This document shows positions 7,901 to 19,900 of a DNA stretch of 21,567 nt, piece by piece. The position numbers and the translations under genes are program-made. The stretch is from NCBI GenBank assembly GCA_943704495.1, contig CALSCR010003066.1:1-21567 (forward strand), read 5' to 3'. Each line of letters opens with the position of its first letter. The stretch's first letter is position 1. This DNA comes from Pigoraptor chileana. Taxonomy: Eukaryota > Opisthokonta > Filasterea. The notes under the pieces are model-generated. The model had not been told where the DNA came from, made no database searches, and worked only from the letters and a program-made list of their open reading frames with translations.

Positions 7901-10900
7901 CTATTTCAACGTCGATTCTGCCGTCGACGGGATTTGACAGTCCGTACAGAGTAACCGGTGCCTTTGTAATGTAGTACGCCACAATGACGCCAATGTCGAT
8001 GACTGGGACCTGGCGTGCGAGAATGACAACCTGCGTCGACGGGCCGTCGACAATCGACCCGGAGACAGTCGCACCGCTGGCAAGAGACGAATTGCCGCCG
8101 GCGGATGTTGCAAACGAGGCAAAGAAGGACACCCTGCGCTCGAGGTCAGGCCTGTCGAGCACAAACGTCGCATTGACATCGGCGCCCCTGATCTGCAGCC
8201 ACGCTGCATGCGGGGGCGTCCACGTGCTGACAAGACGCCCGACAATCTCGAGACGGCGCGACTGCTCGTAGATGGTGATGAGCTGCGTGCGCAGCGGAGG
8301 CACATCTGGGTCGTCCTGAACGGCGTACAGATCGACGACTGTTTCCAGTGCAAATGTCGGCGGGAAGAGGCCCTGTATGGACAGGCCAACGCTGACGAGG
8401 CGCACGTGATCGGCGAGGTAGACGTCCGTCATGTCAGCCATCACCGCCATACGCAGCTTGGCGGGATCGAGGGATGCAAAGGGCATGGACAGGGTGACGG
8501 TGCATGCAATGCCGGGCAGACCGGACCGTCCAAAGGGGCTCAGGTGCTGCACGACGGCCGATCCCAGCTGCGCGCGCACGCTGATGCTGTAGCCCGTGAG
8601 CGTGGAGATTGACAGATTTGCTTGCGCCGCGGCTGGGAGTCGGAACTCCCGGATCATGGCGGGGATTTCGCCCGCGCCCCAAGAGGCAATGCCGCGGACC
8701 ATGTCACCAAAGTCGGTTACCGCGACGCCCATCAGAGTGATGTTGTAGTTACCCGTCACACCGTCCATGGACACGTCCACGGAAAGTCCTGCTGTCGTCG
8801 ATTGGCCGAGACGGACCGTCGCAGCGCCACTTACACCAATGCGAGCAATACGGCTGCTGCTGCCTGATATGTTCATCACGGCGCGGTCGATAGTAAGCCA
8901 GTCGAGGCCGAGTGGACGCCAGGGCTCAAGCAATGCTCCGGACAGCGTAAATGGCGTCGTGCTATTAGCAACTGCAGCGCCCGCAAGGGATCCCGCAACT
9001 TGGAATCGAAGTGGCGTCGTGTCACCAGGAAGCGTCACGTCGACAGCCGTAGACACGCTCAGCGTCGGGTTGTCCAGACGGTCCACGGACACGAGGAGGC
9101 TGGAGAAGCGCACAAAGCTAGAGAGGCGGATCTCCTTGACGTCCGTGCGGAGAAAGAACTCGACGTTGGTGAGGTTCGGTTTTGTGAGGGGGAAGCGGCA
9201 GGAAAGAAGAAACGTCGCGTTTGCGACAGATATGCCGAGGGACGATATCTTTTTGATTGTCTCTCCGCCGACGCGCGCGAATGCAACGAGAGACACGCCC
9301 TCGCGCACGCCGTCCTCCGGGGCATCCGACAGTGCGATCGACAGAGTGCTGCCAATCGACGACGACGACTGAAGTGGCGTCGCAATGTCAAAGTCCCCGA
9401 GAAAAGAGGGCGCGGACTTCAGTCCGAGTGCACTTTGGAAGAAGCGACCCAGATCGGACATTGTCGAGACAGTCGCGCGGATCCAAAACAGAGACGCCCC
9501 GGGACCATGGCGGCCAGCAAAGCGCATGCCAACAGTGCTTCCGTTGAACAGAGAAAACGATCCGCCAAAGTCAATGCGCGCGGCGGCGGCGCGGATGAGG
9601 CCATCGTCTGTCGCAGACTGCACAATCGCACTGACAGCGCACGCGTCGATCGAGAACCACGTGAGACCAAACGGCCGCCAGCGCCCAACTAATGCACCCG
9701 CGAACGTGAGCGTGGCGGCGTCGGTCGCGTCGTATGCAGCTGCCACGGAAAAGACGAGCGGGCCATCGCCCACCGACGTCCCCGCGGCAATTGTCAGCGT
9801 CCCTCCAAGCGAGAGAACGGGGCGGAATAGGTTTCGCAGGGACAGGTACACGCCGCTCAGCTGCACAGTGCTCGAGAGGGCGAGTGCGGGGATGCTTGCA
9901 GTCAGCACAACTTGGACGCCCCCGAGCGTCGTGTTGAGCGCCGGCATGTACAGCGACAGCCCAAACGACCCGTTGCGGCCGTCCAGTCCGGAGACTCCGA
10001 CGCGGGTGAATGGCTTGAGAAGGTCCCCATCTATGGCGACCTTGGCATCCAGAGTGACACCCGGTGACACGCCGAAACGCCCGCTCGATGCAATCGACAC
10101 ATTCACCGTCGGGCGGGCGAGTGTGACCGGGGTGAGAATGGCAGGCGTTGAATACGCCCCCGCAACGTAGCGGATAAGCTCGGAAATGCTGGCCACGCCG
10201 AGTCCGCTCGCACGCAGCGCAAATTGCGAGGTGACGGGGTCGACATCGACGCGAGTGCTGACGGCGGCGCTGAGGTCGTTGAGCTGGAAGCGCGCGGAGC
10301 CGTCAAAGTAGAGTGACGATACTTTGTTCCCGCTTGAATTTGACGGGACGATGCCGAGGTACATGCGGCCGTTGGTGATGGACAGCCACTCGGCGTCAAA
10401 GGGCTTCCAGACGTCGGCGAGGTCGCCCTGGAGTGTGACGAGCTGCGGATGGAGGAGTGGTTGAGGCAACGTAACAGTAACAACATTAGACATGAGCAGC
10501 AGTAACAAAACAAAGAGAAAGAAGACAAAACGACAACAACCCAAAAAAAAAAGAAAAATTATTTGGTAATATTCGCACACCAAAACCCAAATAAACAGCG
10601 TGCGACAGAACAAACGAAACAAAAAAGAATACTCATGTGCAGCAATGCATGCCAGGCTACATCCCACATTATCACAAAACACAGTGCAGCATAGCGTGGG
10701 AGTCGACGTATATGCAGAAATGCATATATAAGCGGACAGTACACCGATGACTATATAATCCATATTTCTCACCTGTGTGCCCGTTGTAAAAAGTGTGTAG
10801 CCTCCTTGCACTCGGAAGCGCAGCGGAGCTTTCGATCCAAATACAGTCGTCTCGACCACGCCAAGAAGGTTGAGGGCGGGATTAGCAATGTTCGTCACAT

Positions 10901-13900
10901 CGACATGCATGTAGTACACGCGCAGCATCGGCGAGAGATTGATGGGCGCGCTCAGCGTGTACGATAGCTTGTACTTCACATCGCCAATGCGTCCGCTTGC
11001 AATCGGCATGTTTACAGAGCAGTAAAAGTTGGCGAGGAATATGTTGTTGCCACTAAACCCGCTGTTCTGCATGTTTTGCAGGGCCGTCGAGATGGAGTTG
11101 GGTGCGAGGATCTGCACCTGGATGGTCAATCCCTTCAAAACTCCCTCAAATCCGTTATCAAACGTCGAAAAGTAAACTGTCGTCGACAGGTCGCCAATCA
11201 CAATGGTGTCTTTGATCAGCTGCGGCGTGTTGTTGATCGTCACATTCGTCAGCACATTGCGCGAAATAACGTCAATGTTTGCGTTGAGTGTGCCCGTGCC
11301 GCGAATCCAAAAGTCGGCGCCGTTTTGCGCGACCGATAGCGCGAATGTGAGCGTGGTGACATATGTGTCTATGATGCCTTTATGGGACATTGCCAGGGTG
11401 CCGTTCATCGACAGCTCCGACAGAACACGCGGCGCATCGTCACTGAGGTCAAATTCCACGTATGCATCTGCCGCAGTGACGTTCAGCCACGTGACATTGA
11501 ACGGTGACCATGACGACACAAGCCGCCCACGCAGCGCCATCACATACGCAGACGCGTTGTACATCCCACCCAGCGAAACTTTCAGCGGATACGGATTGTC
11601 CTTTAGCGAGAGCGTCGCAATGCCGCCCACGCGCATGTTTGGCACCAGCAGGTTTTTCACGTTGAGGTAGATGTCAGTGATTGCCATTGATATGCCCGGG
11701 TTCACGCGGATCGACACCCCCGTCAGGTCGATCGTCGCATTCGCCAGCGCAGAGAGTGTGCGCTTCCACAGTGTGTCGAGGGGGGCGTTAAACGACATGT
11801 CAAAATCGGCCGCAGGTACTTGCGACCCCATGGCGTTGATCGGCTCAAGCACGCTTCCCATACCCACAACCCGCGAGGACACCGTAACACCCTCTCGCGC
11901 CCCGTTCCAGGCGGCAGACGCGAGTGCGAGGTCGATGGACGGCGTCTGGAGGCCCACATCGGCGAGGAGCGGCGGCGTGCTCTCCCTCAACACAACCGTC
12001 CCAAAAAACACCGAGAGTATGTCCGACATACTCCTCACCTGAATACCCCGCGCGGTGACAACAAAGTCCATTGTGGACGGGTTGAATGTCGCCGACACGC
12101 GCACGGGCGGGGGCTGTCGGGCGTCTGCAGTGGCGGCAATGAGGGCTTCCGGCAGCACAACACGCACATCGCCATCAAGCGAGAGGGCGGCAAGGCGGTT
12201 CGCACCCGAAGGCAGCACGGCCATGGAGAGACGAGCGTTGGAGATTTCAATCCACTGAAGCCCCATCGGCCGCCACGTGCCCACCTGCGTGCCGTTGACG
12301 ACAATGCGCGACGCTGCAGTCGACAGTTGCGTGCCCGTCCCGGCTGCAAGGAAGACAAGTGTGCTGTTGCCCGTGGTGATCTCCACTGCCGTTTGTGCGC
12401 TCACGGTCGGCGGATTCAGCTGCGTCATTCCAACGTTGATGGATGTAAGACGGACGTTTGGAGAGAGGCGAATCTCTTGTGCAGAGACGCCGAATGCAAA
12501 GCGAACGTCGTCGGCGCGCGTTGCGTTCATCGGTGCAAACAGATCGAGAGAGAACTTGACGTCCGTGGCCTTTGCGTTCAAGTTGGTCACCTGTGTCTGG
12601 ATCACAGTGGGCAGAGTGACGGTCGCCACGAGAGAGAATCCCGCGCGAATCGACTGGAATGGCGCGTCAAAAGTCGAAATTGTAATGTTCGCCGCGCCGA
12701 GAAGCTTCATGTCGGGCAGCCATGACGGCGGCGAACTGCTTCTAGTGATGGCTGCAAACAGAGACGACATGGATGGAATGGCAACCGCTGCCACGCGCAG
12801 AGAGAATCCCGATCCGCCATCACCGACACTCACTGCGACAGACGTCGACACCAGCGTGGCGCCCACCAGCATATCGGCAGCGCAGTCCAGACGCGCTCCC
12901 CGGAACCAAGGACGTCGACCCGGTGCAAATGTAATGTTCGCATAACACGAACGGACAGTCAGCCACGACGCAGAGGGGGGAGTCCACGTGCCCAGCAATG
13001 TGCCGGTGGCAGACACGATTTCGCCCGCGACAATACCGAGGGGCGAGTCTCCGACCAGTCCATCGATGCGCACACGGAGTGGGGCGCCCTGCTCACCGAG
13101 AGACAATTCCACAACGCTAGACATGCGCGCAGACGGCGGCGATATCCTGGACACGTCGACCACCACCTCGCGAAGAGACACCAGACCGCTTGTGCCAAAG
13201 TCAAAGCCGCCGCCCAGCCGGAGCGAGAGGCGAGTGGCATCCGCGGACATGTTTGTGGGCACGCGCAATACTATTGTCAATGTCGTACCCTTCGTTGCCG
13301 ACACGCCCACCGATCTCAGAAGCGTAGCTATGGCACCCTCGCTCAGGGACGCACGCACCTGCACCGTCAGACCAGCGTCAATTCCATACGACGCACTCGC
13401 GTAGGCTGCATAAGTCACGTTCATGGACGAGTCCCAGGAGAGGGCAGATAGCGCATCGTAGAGTGGAGCGGGGAGAGTGCTGCCGGTGGATGCCCCAAAC
13501 AGCGCCTCAAAGCGGTCAGAGTCGATAGACCCTAAAGACACCGCCCAAAAGCCCGTCGACGAGTCTGCGACAAGCGATGCAGACGCATACAAATTGGCGG
13601 GACGAACGTCTGTACCGAGGGTAAGCAGTGCCTGTGACTCGCAGGTTACCAGTCCAGACAAGACAGGCTTCCTTCCATCGATGGGTGACCGCACGATGGT
13701 CGCGCGAAGTGAGCCACCAGCGATGGTAAGCCACTTTCCGACCCCGGGTGGGGTCCACGCACTTGTTTGCGTGGCTGTCAGCTGCACAATGTCACTGCCG
13801 TTTGTCGCCGCAATGCTCGCACTGAGCGTCGCCACAAACGAAAGTGGATCGGCGCTGCCGAGGACAAGATCCACCTGAGATGACGCCAACATGACGAGCG

Positions 13901-16900
13901 GATAGAGTGACGCAACTGTCACGCGCGTCGCAGAAAAGCGAAGACGGTCAGAGACGACAATTGTGTCTGCCGCAAACCACATGGACGCAGTGACATCCGC
14001 TGCCGACTGGGGACGAAGGGGCATCCTCAGCTTCATGCCCACGCGCCCGTCCGGTACTCGGAAGCCCAGCGACCCGATGCTTTTGAGCACGCCCCCAGTG
14101 AGTGTGGCCGTGGCGTCCACAATGAGTCCGGACTCGACGTCGGAAAAGGTGTCGTTAAAAGTGGCGACGGACACGTTGACAGCAGCGACAACCGAGAACT
14201 CGCCGAGTGTTGCGAACCGCTGCACGTCTGCCGCTGCAGTGACGTTTGCGGTGCCAAACACGACGTCCTGCATCACACCAGAGAGACTCGCGATGGACAC
14301 ACCAGTCGACTTCAGACTGAAGTCAAGCATGTTTGACCGCGCAATGCCAACAACACGTGACTGCGTCGTAAACGTCGCAAAGGAAAACTTTGGCGTTCCC
14401 GCAAACGCTGCGCTGACGAGCGTCGCGCCAGACACGCCGATTCCGCCCGTTTGGAAGACGGCATTGCCCTTTGCGTTTGATATGGACATCCACTTTGAGG
14501 CGTACGGACGCCACTCGCCGACGAGGGTGCCCGCCAGCGAGAGGGAATACAGCAGCGGATCTTCCCCGTATGCATCGTACAGCGACTCGTCCACAATCTC
14601 ATCCAGCGAGCCCTGCGTCGAGAACACGACAACATCCGGGTTGTTTGGCGAGAGTATTTCCAGGACGGATGAAACCGCGATCTTGGGACTGTTCAGTGCC
14701 GTCACATCCGCCGTGACGCCCACAAGTCGCACGGTCGGAGAGAGGCGAATGGACGTCATGCGTATGCCTATTGAGAGTTCGGCATTTGTGTACGACGACG
14801 AAGCAGATGGAAGATAGAGATTAAGAACCGCAGACGCGGCACTGAGGCCATCACTTCCCGCCAATTTGCGAATGACGTTCAAAAAGCTCGTTGCGAGGTT
14901 CGTCTCCACTGCGACGACAATCCCCGCGCGTGCACCAAGCGAGCTGTCATCGTGCGTGGACACGGTAACATTCAGCGACGCCGAGAAAGGGACTGTGAAG
15001 TTGCGAAGAACACTCGGCGGTGTGCCGCTGCCCCACAGTGTTGACGTCAGGGAGGAGAGGTCGGCGGCCAGCGCACCCACCGCCGTCAATGTCCAGTCAC
15101 CAGTTTCAGAGTAAACGGACACCGCCATACTCGCCGTCGCCGCATCGCCAGTGCGACCGAGTAGCGCGATGCACGTGCCAGAGACCGAAATGACGTCAAT
15201 CGCGCGTGTTGGGTTGAATTGGAGCGCAAATGACGCGGACATGGCAGTAACGGAGAGCCACGTTGCCCCGAGCGGGTTCCACTCTGACTGCGACGCACCC
15301 GCAAATGACAGGCGTCCAGACACACTTCCGGAGGTGCTGTTGAATGCCGCGGTAATGCCGAAAACGAGCGGGTGGTTGTTTGACTTTGATATGGCCAGAA
15401 CAAGCGACCCGCTGACGGTGATGTCAGAGACGCCCGTGCCACGCCCACGCACATCGAGAAGCACATTCCGCACGCACGCCTTCTCGCGCAGACACAGTTC
15501 ACCAATGTTGCAGCGGAGAGAAAACTTTGGTTCGTATCGTCCCGTGAGACTGAACGCCACCTGGAGTCCAAACGAGCTGTTTGCCACCGACGGATGCATT
15601 GCATACACGGGCGAAAATGTGTCGCCGCTGAGCATTGCAGTCGCAACGATCGACACTCCTTCATACACGCCATGCACGGTGTCGTCATATGTGGAAAATA
15701 CGACACGCGCCGCCGACCCAAGAGAAAGCGGGGTGCTCTGAGCGGTCAGCACGTGACCCGATGTTGGAATTGTTTGCGAGTCGATAGACAGAGATGTGTT
15801 TGACAGGAGAGTCGCCGCGGACGAGAGGAGTGATGCGACCAAGAAGGAGTCCACCGACGCATTCACAGTGGCAGTGAACGCATAGTCGTACATATTCGGC
15901 GACAGCGCACCAGAAAGCGACACGGCCAACACGTGGGACGAACCAAGCGAGATCTCGCCAGCTGCCGCAAACGAGACATTTGCCGCCGAAATTGTGCCGA
16001 GGGTCACATCCAAGTCGACTGCAACGGTTGCAGATGCGATCTTCAGAAGGCCTCGGCCGTTTGGGAATGGAATGGCACCAACAACCCTGCCATGCATGCG
16101 CGCTGATGTCACGAGGGTCCCCGGTGGTGAGGTTGCGAGTGCGTCACTTGCGGCGTTGCGGAAGGACCCCTGGAGCTCGACAACAAGCGGATTGCTCCTG
16201 TCAGAGAGGTATATTTGAACGACGGTTGAGAGAGTGGCGTCCATTGCATCGAGACGTTCCATATCAACAACAACGTTTGCGATTGACACTGATTCGGCAA
16301 GACGCACAGGGCGCAGATCCGCCGACACGCGCACAGAGACATCCGCGAGGGAGGCTGGTTTGATGGGTGACTTGATGTACAGCTCCACATCGCCACGTGC
16401 AAGCTCCGAGTTGAGGTGGCGCATGGGCTCGTAGAGTGGTCCCGTGATCACCGCCTGTCCGTGGACAACAACGCCCTTTGAGGCAATGCCGGGATAGTCA
16501 CGTGAGGCAACAACGACGTCAAACAGCGCGCCCATGGACACTGCTGCAGTCGATGAGAGCACGGGTCCGCCAAGATCGTCAGTGAGAGCGCTCGCGAGAA
16601 TGTGATCCATGGAATGCACCACAATGCCGCCCACGCGCACGTAAAAGTCGCCCGTAACAACGTCGATCTGCATGTCCAGATTGGTCGATGCCGACACCGC
16701 ACCGTACGAAAACGACGGCGTGCCCTTGACTGCTGCGAATCCAGACACCAGTGTGCGGTTGGCATTACGAGTGAATGTCGCATTCACCACTCCAGAGTCC
16801 AGACTCACCCACGCGGCCGCAAAAGGTGACCAGGCACCAGCGAGAGTGCCATACAGAGAAACCACTGTCTGCGTGTCCGTCGACACCGATCCCGCGACCT

Positions 16901-19900
16901 CGAAACGGAGGGGTGATTCAACACCGGCCACAAGCAATTCCGCAACAGTGCTCACTGCAAACGACGGGGAAGCAGTCGTTGCGTCATTCAAGACAAACTT
17001 GGAGCCGACCAGCCGTAGGTGGGGCGAGATGCGCAATTCAGCAATTGACGCAGTGACAGTTAGCTTAATGTCGCGGACGGTTGCGCCAACGACAGGCATT
17101 GCCAGGTACAGTGACACGCCGCTGCTCTTGATGCTATTCCCAAGCCCTGAAAGCGTAGCCTGCATGTCTGCGCCAAGCGACGCCGACGCCGACAGAAAGA
17201 GCGATTTAGAGGGGGCGTCGGACGTTGTATTGGCCGTTTGTATGGCGAGCGTCATGTTGCCCTTGAGAGTGAGAGACGACGAGAACCACGCCGGCGCACT
17301 GGATCCCCCAAGCACACCCCGCACAAACGTGCCAAGGTCGATGATGCTCAGAGCGGCGTCCGCCCGGAGAGAGTAGTCGCCCTCAGAGACAGACGCGAGG
17401 ACGGCCAATTGTGTTGTCGTGCCGTTACCAAACTGAAGCATCGCCGCCCCAGCAATGCTCACCAGACGCACGCGCCCAAACACATACGGCGACAATTCAA
17501 TGCGGACGGAGGCGTCGTGCACAGTCAACCACGCCTGTGCTGCAGGCGCCCACGTGCCGTCCATCTTCCCAGTAAATATGAAGTCCTCGCCAGGTGCGTG
17601 ATCCGCACTTATGCTTGCAGAAATTTGTTCTCCAAGAGGAACACTAGGAGACAGGTACGCGACAACGGCGCCCGATACGCGCATTCTCTCCGATTCAGAC
17701 GCAAACGAAAGGGCAAACGACTGCATGCTCAGGTATGGCGACATCCACAGCTCGTCGACAGCAAGCCCCATCGACCACGTGCCGGTGCCGTCCCATGGGA
17801 ATACTGCCGAAACAGCAAATGTTGTTGCGCGAATGTTGCGGTTGAGCGTGCGGAGGCGATCGGCCAGAGACGAACCGACCTGTGCGTTGAGGGCGACCTT
17901 GACTCCCGCGGGGAACGCAGTGTTGCCAACTACAAATGCACGCGAGCCGATGCTCATATGAATGCTGTCCCAAGGAGGTGGAAGAGGTTGGTGGTGGGTG
18001 TTGTTGTTGTAGTTGTTGCGGTTGTTATTGTGTTGTGTTGTGTTGTGTTCGTGTTGTGTTGTGTTCGTGTTAGGTTGTGCGTGAGGCAGTTAGTAATGAT
18101 AAATTGATTGGGAGATTCCATTATGAGTTGGAAAACAAGGTTACAAAGCATGGCATGCACTGCCAAGACATGCAAAGCCACAAACGCACACCGACACACT
18201 GACATAGAGAGAGAGACACACAGACACAGACACAGACACATACACAGCACAGACACAGACACAGACACAGACACAGACACAGACACAGACACAGACACAG
18301 ACACAGACACAGACACAGACACAGAGACAGAAGCACACACATATACAGAAACAGACACGCATACAGACACATATACAGACACAGACACACAAGCACACGC
18401 AAAACACACAAGAAAATAAGCTACCTTCCGTTGAACTGCAGCGACCCAAACACAGAATCTTCATCGACCAGTCCAAAGAGCGCCGACGACAGAGTCCCCG
18501 CGCGCTCCATTGCAAATGCAAGCCCGTAGTCACCAGAGTCCTTGTCGATTGCACCCGCCACCGCATACGATTGCCCACCGACAGACAGCGCGCCCCCGAG
18601 CTTGATGGCAGCCAAAGACGGAAACGTACTGTTTGCAGACAAGCGCAGCACAACATCAAAGACAATGTTTGTGAGCGTTGCAGCGTGCGACCAGTTTCCG
18701 CTGAAGAGTGGAAGGACAATGGGACCTGGGAATCGCGCAGAGAGCGATATGGTGCCGTTTGTATTGTTGAACGAAAAGGTGGAACCGAAGATTGCCGAGA
18801 GGTCGGGAAACTGCAGGCCGTCGAGCGGGTTGATGGATGCGGGAACAGCGAGCGACACTTGCGGCTGTGCACCAGCCCCAACAACGCCGATTGTAGTGCC
18901 GGGTGGTGCAGCGCCTGTTGCAGCCGTCGGCGTGAAAATGGGGCTGCCACTGCTGATGGTTGCGTTGGTGTCGATCGAAAAGGAGGGCTCTCCAGCGAGT
19001 GGAATGCGTCCTTTGACAACAGACTCAGCGGAAAAGAGGGAATCGGAAAATACGCCACCGAGAGGAGAGAGTGGGCCACGTGAATCAAGCACACCAGACG
19101 ACAGGAATGAGATGCCGGGGGGTACAGGCCCCACGTACATCCGGGGAAGTGCGCCGGCCACGTCACGTCGACCGCCGCTGCCAATGACGCCCGTTTCGTT
19201 GCGCACGTGGGCTACTGACGACACAATGACGTGGGAGCGTGTTGTGGGGGCGAGCGAATTGAGCCACGATCCGCCGTCGACACCGGGGATCGACGCCGGG
19301 GACCATTGCATGGGGGATGCAACGTCCATCACCATCTGCATGCTGGCGGACGAGCAGTTGGGACGGCACGACTGATAGAACAGCGCCATTTGCCCGTCAA
19401 ACTGGCCTTGCATGCCCGGAAGGGTAAAACGCCCCTGGACAACGACGACCGGATATACAGCGTCCGGGTACCATGGCGCCTCCCCCGGTGTCGGTGACTG
19501 CAGCACTGACACCACTTTGTTCTGCACATCCAGTTTGGCATTCCCGCCAAACGACGACGCCACCACCGCAGAGATCGCAGGGCTGTCAGAGGCCTGTCCA
19601 GACGACGCGGCGGTTCCCGTCGTCGCACCGAGATCAACAGATGCCCCCGACTGCGGGTTTGAAAGCGCGCCCGCAAGAGCAGTCATGTGACCGCTCACCT
19701 CGATGGCCGTGCGCTCCACGGTAAGAGTGACGGCAGAAGCAGATGCAGGTGCGTCTGCCACGAGAACAAGCACGCCGACATCCTGCGCGGTGACATTGAA
19801 CGACAGGAATGCGCCCGTGCCGCACGCAACAAGAGAGCCGTCGCAGGTGAGTCGGCGCACGTATAGAGTGGAGCCGGCGACAGAAGATCTGAAGATGTAT

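Larger units (their letters stand above)
17965..18424 (-). other. Giant gene intron 2
   Basis: A 460-nt phase-2 intron with donor CGGAAG|GTAGCT and acceptor TGGGACAG|CATTC. AG joins C to make a Ser codon, giving SLQFNGS-IHMSIGSRAFVV. The intron holds the hexamer array at 18249-18324 and a (GTGTT)-type tract at about 18000-18075. Confidence 0.85.
5976..18693 (-). repeat. Tandem array of about 17 protein-level repeats (about 250 aa each)
   Basis: The anchor is a Trp codon in a motif like GxWxPxxxxWLxI. It falls at 18691, 17550, 16830, about 16074 (Trp lost, GAIPFP), 15279, 14511, 13755, 12984, 12273, 11508, 10407, 9678, 8919, 8220, 7473, 6687 and 5976. After removing introns, the spacings are 227-265 residues, mean about 248. 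Within a unit the order is: LSPxxRLxxVxV, then a P-rich strand ending VEL, PLxFxVxG, GxWxPxxxxWLxI, a GDYxLxA segment, an S-T-x-D-D/N segment followed by GVxxG, then LYLPxxxxxLxDV. Examples of the Trp motif are LVGEWRPYASKWMSI and LVGRWRPFGLTWFSI. The unit looks all-beta. The copies are strongly diverged, so the array is old. Confidence 0.88.

Noticed and set aside
10443-10772. The 110 extra residues as a genuine part of the giant protein
   Set aside because: They break the repeat spacing, are AT-richer, carry perfect GT-AG sites, and their removal restores the motif order. They are treated as an intron, with possible retention.
11820-12725. Long plus-strand ORF (301 residues), and similar ones at 13963-14817 and 17238-18107, opposite the giant gene
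   Set aside because: They lie antisense to well-supported repeat-coding exons, are rich in Arg/His as shadow frames of GC-rich coding DNA usually are, and show no domain.
18249-18324. Regular hexamer array as a CRISPR-like array
   Set aside because: The units are 6 bp with no spacers, within a eukaryotic intron. It is a plain minisatellite.
5976-18693. Relation of the repeats to the repeating beta-groove units of VPS13-type lipid bridges or to known adhesin repeats
   Set aside because: The unit length (about 250), the exported topology and the sequons do not fit cytosolic bridge proteins, and no known adhesin signature (cadherin, Ig, FN3, EGF series) is visible in the units.
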